Assembly: GCA_029245825.1 (NCBI GenBank)
Contig: JAQWON010000036.1
Coordinates: 1-20,488 of the forward strand
DNA: 20,488 nt
Origin: Flavobacteriaceae bacterium
GTDB taxonomy: Bacteria > Bacteroidota > Bacteroidia > Flavobacteriales > Flavobacteriaceae
Direction: 5' to 3'
In this document: positions 1 to 6,803 of the stretch, piece by piece
Layout of the letters: every line of letters starts with the position of its first letter
Position numbering within the stretch: the first letter of the stretch is position 1
Program-made: the position numbers and the translations under genes
Notes under the pieces: model-generated
What the model saw: the letters and a program-made list of their open reading frames with translations, nothing else
Database searches by the model: none
What the model was told of the DNA's origin: nothing

Positions 1-75
1 AATGCAATAGTTTTTGATGGGAGAAATATATTAAGTAAGAAGAATGGAATTAATTTTTTTGCAACTGGGAAATGA
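1..75 (+). CDS. C-terminal end of a UDP-glucose/GDP-mannose dehydrogenase family protein (partial)
   Basis: Only the last 24 codons are in the window; the frame is open from base 1 to a TGA at 73-75. The peptide contains VFDGRNIL followed about ten residues later by GINFFATGK. This resembles the end of the UDP-binding domain of nucleotide-sugar 6-dehydrogenases, where a (V/I)xDGRN motif is followed by a G(F/I)xYxxxG(R/K) terminus. Such enzymes oxidise UDP-glucose or a related sugar to the uronic acid in the cytoplasm. That fits the surface-polysaccharide genes downstream. Substrate cannot be judged from this fragment. Confidence 0.6.
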   Translation, partial: NAIVFDGRNILSKKNGINFFATGK

Positions 76-108
76 ATTATATAACACAAAACAACAAAAC
101 TTTTAACC

Positions 109-189
109 ATGAGTTCTAAGTGTATTTTTTTTGACAGAGAGGACTCATTAATTAAATTACTTTTAAATAAAATCATAAATTATGTTTAA
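109..189 (+). pseudogene. Relic of a HAD phosphatase N-terminus (GmhB/HisB-like), 26 codons
   Basis: A 26-residue reading frame starts MSSKCIFFDREDSLIK and stops at TAA 187-189. The opening is very like the first strand and motif I (xFxDRDGxL) of D,D-heptose-1,7-bisphosphate phosphatase-type HAD enzymes. Here the second catalytic Asp and the Gly have changed (DRED for DRDG), and no fold follows. The stop overlaps the start of the next gene by 8 bases (182-189). I infer a decayed gene whose first codons survive, perhaps because they couple translation into the synthase gene. A chance ORF is the alternative; the fragment is too short to exclude it. Confidence 0.4.
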
Positions 190-1045
190 AAATTTAAATG
201 ACCCATATCTTATTGCAGAGATAGGAATTAATCACAATGGTGATATTGATATTGCAAAAAAATTAATTTCCGCAACTCACGCATCTAATTGGAATTGTGC
301 AAAATTTCAGAAGAGAAACCCTGATGTTTGTGTTCCCGAAGAGCAAAAATCTGTTATGAGAGATACTCCTTGGGGTAGAATGAAGTATATAGATTATAAG
401 TATAAAGTTGAATTTGAAAAAAAAGAATATGATATTATTGATAAACAATGTTCTGAAAATTCAATTGACTGGACAGCTAGTGTATGGGATTATGATTCTT
501 TAGATTTTATTGTAAACAATTATAATGTGAAATTTCTTAAAATTCCTAGTGCAATAAATGAATCATATGATTTTTTAATAGATGCATGTAAAACTAATTT
601 ACCTATAGTAGTAAGTTTAGGAATGGCTGATTTGAAGCAATCTGACAAAGTTGTAAATATCTTAAATAAACATTCAAATGATTTTTGTATTATGCATACA
701 AATAGTGCTTATCCAGCACCGCATGAGGATTTAAATTTATCTTTAATACCTTTTTTTATAGAACGATATAATTGTACTGTTGGATATAGTGGTCATGAGC
801 ACGATTTAGACCCATCAATTGTTGCAATATCTTTAGGCGCAAAAGTTTTGGAAAGACATGTTACTATGGATCATAATATGTGGGGTTCTGATCATAAATC
901 TAGTTTAGAAGTTCATGCAATGGTAATGCTTAATAAAAGAATTAATGGTATTAATAAAATGATTGGAAAGCCAGAAAAAAAAGTTTTTAATTCTGAATTA
1001 CCTTTTATTAAAAAGCTAAAAAATGATAATATACGTAGATCTTGA
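182..1045 (+). CDS. Short NeuB-family 3-deoxy-ulosonic acid synthase (no SAF domain)
   Basis: This is a NeuB-family TIM-barrel enzyme, a class that condenses phosphoenolpyruvate with an aldose in the cytoplasm to give a nine-carbon (or related) 3-deoxy-2-ulosonic acid. Visible motifs are IAEIGINHNGD near residues 11-21, KFQKR at 41-45, TPWGRMKY at 62-69, GYSGHE at 201-206 and LERHVTMD at 223-230. The 287-residue protein is shorter than standard NeuB (about 340-360) and ends after the barrel, so the C-terminal SAF/antifreeze-like domain is absent. That is a known compact subfamily rather than an obvious truncation, because the end is clean. It overlaps the HAD gene by 23 bases and sits beside a NeuA-type transferase and a KdnB-like dehydrogenase. 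These suggest a Kdo- or NulO-like product. The exact aldose substrate is unknown. Confidence 0.85.
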   Translation: MFKNLNDPYLIAEIGINHNGDIDIAKKLISATHASNWNCAKFQKRNPDVCVPEEQKSVMRDTPWGRMKYIDYKYKVEFEKKEYDIIDKQCSENSIDWTASVWDYDSLDFIVNNYNVKFLKIPSAINESYDFLIDACKTNLPIVVSLGMADLKQSDKVVNILNKHSNDFCIMHTNSAYPAPHEDLNLSLIPFFIERYNCTVGYSGHEHDLDPSIVAISLGAKVLERHVTMDHNMWGSDHKSSLEVHAMVMLNKRINGINKMIGKPEKKVFNSELPFIKKLKNDNIRRS

Positions 1046-1319
1046 TAATACTTTATGTAAAACAGATGGTCTTAAATATGAGAAATCAGTTCCGATAATG
1101 GATAGAATACATAAAATTAATAAGTTATATGAAACAAATAAAATTGTTATATATACCGCAAGAGGATCTAAAACTGGTATTAATCATAGGGATTTAACAG
1201 AAAAACAACTTAATAAATGGGGTGTTAAATATCATGAATTAGATATTGGCAATAAACCAGTTTTTGATCTACTTATTGATGATAGAGCAGAATCAGATAA
1301 AACTTTTTTTCAATCATAA
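1023..1319 (+). CDS. Small HAD-family phosphatase (capsule-type EcbF/BcbF-like)
   Basis: This is a 98-residue minimal HAD protein without a cap domain. Motif I is DLDNT at residues 6-10 (nucleophile D6, acid/base D8). Motif II is probably IYTARGS at 43-49 (T45), K78 may serve motif III, and LLIDDRAES at 83-91 gives the motif IV acids D86/D87. The layout matches small capsule-biosynthesis phosphatases. By position it probably removes the phosphate from the 9-phosphate-type (or equivalent) product of the preceding synthase, but that is inference. It starts inside the synthase gene in another frame, so its motif I is encoded by bases that also encode the synthase C-terminus. It is slightly shorter than relatives of about 120 residues, yet all catalytic acids are present. 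Confidence 0.75.
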   Translation: MIIYVDLDNTLCKTDGLKYEKSVPIMDRIHKINKLYETNKIVIYTARGSKTGINHRDLTEKQLNKWGVKYHELDIGNKPVFDLLIDDRAESDKTFFQS

Positions 1320-1328
1320 CATATTTTT

Positions 1329-1427
1329 ATGAAATTTAAAATCAATTGGCCATTTTCTTCTACCATAACTCATGATGAGGCGAATTATATGATTAATTCA
1401 CTAAAAAAGATTTTGAAATATGTCTAA
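1329..1427 (+). pseudogene. Probable relic of an aminotransferase C-terminus, 32 codons
   Basis: A 32-residue frame (MKFKINWPFSSTITHDEANY, then a helix ending LKKILKYV) lies between the HAD and cytidylyltransferase genes. It is in the same frame as the HAD gene, separated by its stop and three codons. The pattern 'PFSxxxTxDExxxxIxxLKKIL' resembles the last strand and helix of DegT/DnrJ/EryC1-type aminotransferases. An aminotransferase at this spot would suit a pathway containing a KdnB-like 8-oxidase. Its stop overlaps the next start by 8 bases, the same geometry as the 109-189 relic. The family call is tentative because the piece is short. Confidence 0.35.
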
Positions 1428-2061
1428 AATACTTTGTGTTATTCCAGCTAGAGGAGATTCAAAGGGCCTTAAAAATAAAAATATTTTAAAATTTAATAAT
1501 ATGCCTTTGATTTTTTGGTCGATTGAAGATGCATTAAGTAATAATTTAATTAATAAAGTAGTTGTTTCATCAGATAGTGATGAGATTTTAAATCTATGTA
1601 AAAATAAATTTAGTAATATAATTTGTGATAAAAGACCTGATCATTTAGCATTAGATACTTCTAAAACTATTGATGTGTTAAATTATTTGATAAAAAAATA
1701 TTCTTCTTTTGATTATGTTTGCCTTCTTCAACCAACATCACCATTAAGAGAAAAAAAGTTTATTCAAAATTGTTGTGAACAAATTCTAGAAAATACAAAA
1801 AAAGATGTTTTAGTAAGTGGATATATTTCTCATGCATATGAATATGGTACCCATCAAAATAAATCAAGACAAGAATTAGGCGGTTTTTTTTATGACGATG
1901 GAAATGTATACATATTTAAAAAAAGAATCATTCTAGAAAACAAATGGTCATCTAAAAATAGGATAGAAGTAATAAATAATTTCCCATATACTATTGAAAT
2001 TGATTCTTACGAAGAATTTAAAGCTTTAGAAATTTTACATAAAAATTATCATGAATTATAA
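1420..2061 (+). CDS. neuA: CMP-nonulosonate/Kdo-type cytidylyltransferase (NeuA/PseF-like)
   Basis: The enzyme transfers CMP from CTP to the anomeric hydroxyl of a 3-deoxy-ulosonic acid, making the sugar donor for glycosyltransferases. The CTP-binding signature PARGDSKGLKNKNI is at residues 9-22, VSSDSDEI is at 49-56 and LLQPTSPLR is at 102-110, as in acylneuraminate cytidylyltransferases. Its length of 213 residues is normal for the catalytic domain alone. It overlaps the upstream relic by 8 bases and the KdnB-like gene by 11, so it belongs with the short synthase and HAD phosphatase as one module. Whether it accepts a Neu-, Leg-, Pse- or Kdo-type acid cannot be told from the sequence. Confidence 0.85.
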   Translation: MSKILCVIPARGDSKGLKNKNILKFNNMPLIFWSIEDALSNNLINKVVVSSDSDEILNLCKNKFSNIICDKRPDHLALDTSKTIDVLNYLIKKYSSFDYVCLLQPTSPLREKKFIQNCCEQILENTKKDVLVSGYISHAYEYGTHQNKSRQELGGFFYDDGNVYIFKKRIILENKWSSKNRIEVINNFPYTIEIDSYEEFKALEILHKNYHEL

Positions 2062-3100
2062 AAAACCATTTTATCAAGTCCCGAGTGTCATCTATGGTAA
2101 TAATATTGTTGAGAGATTAATTGAGTTATTACCTCAACACACAAAATCTATTTTAATTATATACGATAAGGTTCTAAATATAAACTTCGAATTTTTATTT
2201 AAAGATTATGAAGTAAATATTGAGAGCTTTGATGCAACTAAAAATGAACCTTACACAACAGATGTTGATAAGTTAGCTTTAAAATATGAGAAATATAAAA
2301 TAGATGTTATAATTGGTGTTGGTGGAGGAAGTACTATGGATGTTGCTAAAGCAGTTTCAGTTTTGATACCAGTAATTGATAATTATTTATCTGAGGATTT
2401 TCAAGGCTGGGATCTAGTAAATCATGATCCAATTTATAAAATAGGCATACCTACAATTGCTGGGTCTGGTTCGGAAGCAAGTAGAACTGCTGTTTTAAAT
2501 AATGGAGAAAAAAAGCAGGGAATTAATAGCTATGCTTCAATGTTTAATGGTATTATTTTAGATAATAGTTTAACAAAGACTGTTAATTCTGAAGTTGCAT
2601 TTTATTCCGCTATGGATTGTTACATTCATAGTGTTGAAAGTTTAGAAGGTAATTTTATTAATGCACTTTCTAAAGAATATGCTTTACTAGGTCTAAAAAT
2701 ATCTGAATCTCGATATTATAAAATGGAAAAAGATGCAAACATGACTCTTGCTAGTTATTTTGGGGGAGTATCTATTGTGAATTCAGAAGTTGGAATTTGC
2801 CATGCTTTATCTTATGGTTTGAGTATTGAGTATGGTATTAGACATGGGTTAGCTAATTGTTTAATTTTTAGTCATCTAGAAGAATTTTATGGAAAACATG
2901 TTGTTAGATTTAAAGAAATGTTAAAATTAAATAAGATAAGTCTATCACAAAATATTTGCTTTGATCTCAATAATGATAGAATAAAAAGATTAATTAAAAC
3001 TACTTATTTAATGATAAACCCCTTAATTAATGCACTGGGTGAAAACTATAAATCAATACTTACACCAGAAAAAATTGTTGACATTTATAAAAAAATATAG
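2051..3100 (+). CDS. kdnB: Iron-containing alcohol dehydrogenase, KdnB-like (3-deoxy-octulosonate 8-oxidase family)
   Basis: This is a group III metal-dependent alcohol dehydrogenase. The dinucleotide-binding GVGGGSTMDVAKA spans residues 89-101. The predicted metal ligands are D189, H193, H251 and H265, within MDCYIHSVESLEG and the GICHALSYGL...RHG segment. The string QGWDL, the IGIPTIAGSGSEASRTAVL block and YIHSVESLEG closely recall KdnB of Shewanella, which oxidises the C8 hydroxyl of Kdo before transamination to 8-amino-Kdo. The 349-residue length matches. It overlaps the cytidylyltransferase gene by 11 bases. The KdnA-type transaminase partner is not adjacent; a possible relic lies at 1329-1427 and a DegT-family enzyme at 17091. 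The product could be an 8-oxidised or 8-amino ulosonate. Confidence 0.8.
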   Translation: MNYKKPFYQVPSVIYGNNIVERLIELLPQHTKSILIIYDKVLNINFEFLFKDYEVNIESFDATKNEPYTTDVDKLALKYEKYKIDVIIGVGGGSTMDVAKAVSVLIPVIDNYLSEDFQGWDLVNHDPIYKIGIPTIAGSGSEASRTAVLNNGEKKQGINSYASMFNGIILDNSLTKTVNSEVAFYSAMDCYIHSVESLEGNFINALSKEYALLGLKISESRYYKMEKDANMTLASYFGGVSIVNSEVGICHALSYGLSIEYGIRHGLANCLIFSHLEEFYGKHVVRFKEMLKLNKISLSQNICFDLNNDRIKRLIKTTYLMINPLINALGENYKSILTPEKIVDIYKKI

Positions 3101-3120
3101 CCTTATAAAAATTAATTTCT

Positions 3121-3249
3121 ATGGGAAGAATAACTAAAAAAGATGAATATCAGGGGGTAATTATATATTTACTTAGTGATGCTTCAAGTTATATAAATGG
3201 TGCCATAATTTCTGCTGATGGTGGTGGAGCAGCATGGTATAATATTTGA
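3121..3249 (+). pseudogene. Relic of a short-chain dehydrogenase/reductase C-terminus, 42 codons
   Basis: A 42-residue frame contains MGRITKKDEYQG, then IYLLSDASSYINGAIISADG and a GGAAW ending. This is the classic C-terminal block of SDR enzymes (PxGRxxxxxEx..xxxFLxSDxSSYxxGxxxxxDGG). The whole Rossmann core, with the glycine-rich motif and the Tyr-Lys pair, is missing; an in-frame stop (3106-3108) lies just upstream. It cannot be a working reductase. It occupies most of the 193-base gap between the KdnB-like gene and pseB, so it is probably what a deletion left of a reductase once in this module. Confidence 0.75.
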
Positions 3250-3293
3250 TATATAGAATTAATTCAAAAACTAATTAATGAAAAACAAATAAA

Positions 3294-4289
3294 ATGGAAT
3301 TAAATAATAAATCGATTTTAATTACAGGAGGGACAGGTTCATTAGGGCGTGCCATAACAGATCATTTAATTAAAACTAAGAAAAAGCTAAAAAAGTTGAT
3401 AATCTTATCTAGAGATGAGCAGAAACAATTTTTGATGTCTAAAATATATTCGGAGGAAAAATATCCTTTTATACGTTATTTTATAGGAGATGTAAGAGAT
3501 AAAGACCGATTAAAAAGAGCCTTCAAAAATGTTGATTATGTTATACATGCTGCAGCGATGAAGCATGTCCCAATAGCAGAATACAATCCTGATGAGTGCA
3601 TAAAAACTAATGTTAATGGAGCTCAAAATGTGATAAGTGCTTCATTAGATTCTGGGGTAAAAAAAGTTATAGCAATTTCTACTGATAAAGCATGTTCACC
3701 AGTTAATTTGTATGGAGCAACAAAATTAACTTCTGACAAATTATTTATAGCAGCTAACAATTTTAAAGGGAGATCTTCAATTTCATTTTCGGTAGTTAGA
3801 TATGGAAATGTAATGGGATCAAAAGGTTCTGTTATTCCTTTTTTCATGAAAATGAAGAAAAATGGACTAATCCCTATTACTGATCCTAAGATGACTAGGT
3901 TTAATATTACTCTAAAAGAAAGTATAGAAATTATTTTTTATGCAATTGAAAATTCTTTAGGAGGAGAATTATTTGTTCCCAAGATTCCATCTTATAACAT
4001 AATGGAGTTAGCTGAAGCCATAGCCCCTAATATAAAAAAAGAAATTATTGGGGTTAGGCCAGGAGAAAAAATCCATGAAGAAATGATAAGTACATCTGAT
4101 TCAGATTTCACTTATGACATTGGAAAATACTATATAACATTACCTAATTCAAAATACATCAAACCTGAAATTTATTCTGAGAAATATAATTTGAAAAAGG
4201 TAAGAAAAGGATTTTCATATAATTCAGGAGAAAACAAAGACTTTTTATCAGTTGAAGAGTTGAGAGATCTAATTAAATCCCATGTTTAA
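3294..4289 (+). CDS. pseB: UDP-N-acetylglucosamine 4,6-dehydratase (inverting)
   Basis: PseB removes water from UDP-GlcNAc with inversion at C5, giving the 4-keto-6-deoxy sugar that starts pseudaminic acid and related amino-sugar pathways. The extended-SDR NAD(P) motif GGTGSLG is at residues 12-18. The catalytic set is STDKA at 129-133 (D131, K132) plus Y140 and K144 in YGATK. AAAMKHVPIAEYNP at 86-99, RYGNVMGSKGSVIPFF and RPGEKIHEEM near the end are strong family markers. The 331-residue length is typical. It is separated from upstream genes by the SDR relic. No clear PseC or PseG follows, so its product may feed the DegT enzyme at 17091 or genes elsewhere. Confidence 0.92.
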   Translation: MELNNKSILITGGTGSLGRAITDHLIKTKKKLKKLIILSRDEQKQFLMSKIYSEEKYPFIRYFIGDVRDKDRLKRAFKNVDYVIHAAAMKHVPIAEYNPDECIKTNVNGAQNVISASLDSGVKKVIAISTDKACSPVNLYGATKLTSDKLFIAANNFKGRSSISFSVVRYGNVMGSKGSVIPFFMKMKKNGLIPITDPKMTRFNITLKESIEIIFYAIENSLGGELFVPKIPSYNIMELAEAIAPNIKKEIIGVRPGEKIHEEMISTSDSDFTYDIGKYYITLPNSKYIKPEIYSEKYNLKKVRKGFSYNSGENKDFLSVEELRDLIKSHV

Positions 4290-4299
4290 GCAATTCAAT

Positions 4300-4359
4300 A
4301 TGAGCAAAATGATAAATGTTTTATTTCTGATTTACAAAAAACTGTTTGATTATAGATAA
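4300..4359 (+). other. Possible 19-codon leader ORF coupled to the next gene
   Basis: A frame from ATG 4300 encodes MSKMINVLFLIYKKLFDYR and ends in a TAATG overlap with the following gene (stop 4357-4359, start 4359). I do not recognise the peptide. The gap is only 69 bases and AT-rich, so an ORF of this length can occur by chance. I note it because it repeats the arrangement of the relics at 109-189 and 1329-1427, where a short frame runs directly into the next start codon. Confidence 0.2.
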
Positions 4360-5771
4360 TGAAAAATAATGTGCTCATTACGTTTCCCAATGAAGTTGTA
4401 AAAAAAGGCCTTTGGAATAATAAAGATTTAATTATTCTTGATGATTATGGATTTTGGGTTTATGATGGGAGTTCGGGGAAAAGAAAATTAAAAAAGGATC
4501 CCATAGAGTATGAGGACCTTTCAAAAATAAGGGATGAATTAAATTGGTGGTCTCCAATATTTGATAGATGGATTTCTGAAAGTTTTATGAATGAATATAA
4601 TAGGATTAAATCATTAATCTTAATTAATCAAATTATATTTTACCTAAAAAAATATGAAATTAAACATGTAATTCTGATGACAGGCGTAGTTCATCATCTT
4701 CAAGATATTTTAATTTCAATTTCTTGTCAAAAACTCAATGTAATTCAACTTTATCTATATTCTAATGTTATTGATGGAAGATTATTAGCCTTAAAACAAA
4801 AAGGCAATATATTCAAAAGAGAAATATTTATGTATAAAAAAAACAAACATAAATATGAAAAAAAAATAGAGGCTTTTTTAGAAAATTTGAACAAGGGATA
4901 TTATCCAAAATCAAATAATAAAATTTCAGCCTATAAAACATCTTATATTATTGCACTTTTGATATTAAATTTGAGAGGACTAAAAAAAATATTTTATGTC
5001 AAAAAAAAGAAGAACAATGCTAAAATATTTCAGTTTGAAGAAAATATTTTAGGTTTTGCTAGTTCATTAAAAATAGTTAGACGGCAAAATCAATTTTTAA
5101 AAAAATATGTCAGAGAGGCACTAACTGATGAAGAATTTCATGATAAAACAAAAAATAAAAAAACCCTATTAATTGCTGCTCATTATCAGCCTGAGGCTAC
5201 CTCTTTTCCCGAGGGGGGGGATTATTCAAACCATATAGAAATAATACATAAAATAAGGAGTATTGGTTATATGGATGATTTATTTTATAAGGAGCACCCA
5301 GGTTCAAAAATGTACATTGATCCTCCATCAATTTTTCTGACGAAAGTATCAATTTATAAAAATTTAGAATTTATGAAGCAAATGAAAGAATATAACTGCT
5401 TCTTTTTAAATTTTGATTTTAAAATCACAAAAAACACAAGCACTAATTATATTCCCATTACTATAGGAGGAACATTGGCTATAGAAAGAGCATTAAATGG
5501 TTACAAAACTATTATATGCGGACTCCCTTGGTTTAAGGAGATGCCTGGGTTAATTCATTTGGATTCTATTCAGGATAAAAAAGAAATAGATGAATTGACT
5601 TTGGGATATGACAAAAAAATAGAGATTTCAGCCAAAAAGTATTTGTTAAAGGTTCTTAATAAGAATACATTTTTAAATCCGTATTGCATAGGTACCTCAA
5701 AAAAAAATGATGATGATATTTCTCTTGGGTTAGAAGAATTTAATAAGCTAATTGAACACTTAAAAAAATAA
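4359..5771 (+). CDS. Capsule polysaccharide synthesis-type glycosyltransferase (KpsS/PF05159-like), phase-variable candidate
   Basis: This 470-residue protein has an unusual N-terminal half and a C-terminal half like capsule-synthesis (Capsule_synth/KpsS-type) transferases, several of which are Kdo transferases. Markers are AAHYQPEATSFPEGGDY at about 274-290, KEHPG at 311-315, TIGGTLAIERALNGYKTII around 368-386 (G370-G371-T372, E376) and the following LPWF. In such GT-B proteins the HP and GTxxxE elements line the nucleotide site. A CMP-activated acidic sugar from the neighbouring pathways is a reasonable donor, by inference. A run of eight G bases encodes E285-G286-G287-D288; gaining or losing one base gives a stop within about ten codons. 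The start ATG overlaps the stop of a tiny upstream ORF. Confidence 0.6.
   Translation: MKNNVLITFPNEVVKKGLWNNKDLIILDDYGFWVYDGSSGKRKLKKDPIEYEDLSKIRDELNWWSPIFDRWISESFMNEYNRIKSLILINQIIFYLKKYEIKHVILMTGVVHHLQDILISISCQKLNVIQLYLYSNVIDGRLLALKQKGNIFKREIFMYKKNKHKYEKKIEAFLENLNKGYYPKSNNKISAYKTSYIIALLILNLRGLKKIFYVKKKKNNAKIFQFEENILGFASSLKIVRRQNQFLKKYVREALTDEEFHDKTKNKKTLLIAAHYQPEATSFPEGGDYSNHIEIIHKIRSIGYMDDLFYKEHPGSKMYIDPPSIFLTKVSIYKNLEFMKQMKEYNCFFLNFDFKITKNTSTNYIPITIGGTLAIERALNGYKTIICGLPWFKEMPGLIHLDSIQDKKEIDELTLGYDKKIEISAKKYLLKVLNKNTFLNPYCIGTSKKNDDDISLGLEEFNKLIEHLKK
5213..5220 (+). repeat. G8 homopolymer tract, candidate slippage (phase-variation) site
   Basis: Eight consecutive G bases lie inside the KpsS-like gene in a strongly AT-rich context. 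It was the longest G or C run I noticed; the next longest seen is six, at about 10960. With eight G the frame continues (GAG GGG GGG GAT). With nine it reaches TAA after ten codons, and with seven it reaches TAG within five. Poly-G tracts of this size switch surface-glycan genes in Campylobacter and others. Confidence 0.5.
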
Positions 5772-5796
5772 AAACCGTATATAATTAATAGATAAA

Positions 5797-6792
5797 ATGA
5801 AAGTCTTATTTATAGCTTCTACCCTACCTTTTTGGTTTTTGAAAAATAAAAGCAAAGTAAAGGCTAATGTTATAGTTGCTAGAAATATAAAAATTTTTAA
5901 AATGTTTAAAAGTCTTCAATTATCAAATTTTAAAGAAATTTTAATCTTTGACAAGATTTTTCTTGACAGAAAGAAATTTGACAGGATATTTTCTAAATCT
6001 AACGAATTCATTGTTTTTCATGAATGCTGTTGGGATAAGCTTGATAATCTAATTTTAAAATATAAAATTCCAACTAAAGTTTTCCCAGTTAGTCACCTAA
6101 ATTATTTTAATAAAGTAGATTTATTTAAGCTAATAATAATTATAATAAAATATGGATATAGTAAAACTAATTTGAAAAATGTTTTAAAATTTATTTACTG
6201 GAAATTTATTTATATGAATAGATTCAAATATCACTTAATGCCTACAGAAGGAGGAAATAAAAATTCCTTTATTTTAGTAAAGGAACTCAATTATAAGGCC
6301 TCTAATTTTATTCAAAGTTTTTCCCACGCCCATGGATTTAATGGATCTGAAAATATTGACATATATGACAGTGATATAATTATTTTTTTAATTAGTGATG
6401 ATGTTATAAACATAAAGATCCAAATGGACTATTATAATTCAATTATCAAATTTTGCCACAGCAAAAATTTGAGAGTATACTGCAAAGCTCATCCAGAATG
6501 CAGAGCAAGTTTTGATGAGTTTAATTTTGACAAAGTGATTAAAAAAAATATTCCTTTTGAAGTTATGGAGTTGAAATATAGATATAAAATATCATTGTTT
6601 TCAACATCTCTAATTTTTCAGCCCCAAAAATCTATCAGTGTATACAAAATTATGAGAAACGACAAGAGGGTTTTAAATCTTAAAGACAAATTTAACTTAA
6701 GATCTAAACATCTCAAGGGGTTTAAGAATTACAATAAAATAAGTACTCCTAAAACAATTGAAAATCTGTTTCAAAAAATTGTAGAACAATAA
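5797..6792 (+). CDS. Probable sialyltransferase-like (nonulosonate) glycosyltransferase
   Basis: This 331-residue protein has no signal peptide. Three spaced elements recall the bacterial sialyltransferase families (GT52/GT80 type): an acidic-Gly motif TEGGN at 150-154, an HP motif in KAHPE at 230-234, and a Ser/Thr pair in SLFSTSL at 266-272. IPFEVMEL at 252-259 sits between the last two, as in that superfamily. In those enzymes the HP and SS elements bind CMP of the donor. The locus makes CMP-activated ulosonic acids, so transfer of one to a surface glycan is a coherent role. I inferred this from motif spacing only; overall similarity may be low. It lies 25 bases after the KpsS-like gene and just before the ABC transporter. 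Confidence 0.5.
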   Translation: MKVLFIASTLPFWFLKNKSKVKANVIVARNIKIFKMFKSLQLSNFKEILIFDKIFLDRKKFDRIFSKSNEFIVFHECCWDKLDNLILKYKIPTKVFPVSHLNYFNKVDLFKLIIIIIKYGYSKTNLKNVLKFIYWKFIYMNRFKYHLMPTEGGNKNSFILVKELNYKASNFIQSFSHAHGFNGSENIDIYDSDIIIFLISDDVINIKIQMDYYNSIIKFCHSKNLRVYCKAHPECRASFDEFNFDKVIKKNIPFEVMELKYRYKISLFSTSLIFQPQKSISVYKIMRNDKRVLNLKDKFNLRSKHLKGFKNYNKISTPKTIENLFQKIVEQ

Positions 6793-6803
6793 TAAATTAA
6801 TTG

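Noticed and set aside
263..448. Minus-strand frame of 61 codons and about a dozen similar ones across the window
   Set aside because: All lie opposite clearly conserved plus-strand genes, have low-complexity Ile/Phe-rich translations and show no domain motifs; they are shadows of AT-rich coding sequence.
3256..3265. Perfect 10-base palindrome GAATTAATTC upstream of pseB, considered as an operator
   Set aside because: It is entirely explained by A/T-rich composition, is a single copy as far as I saw, and has no clear promoter elements around it.
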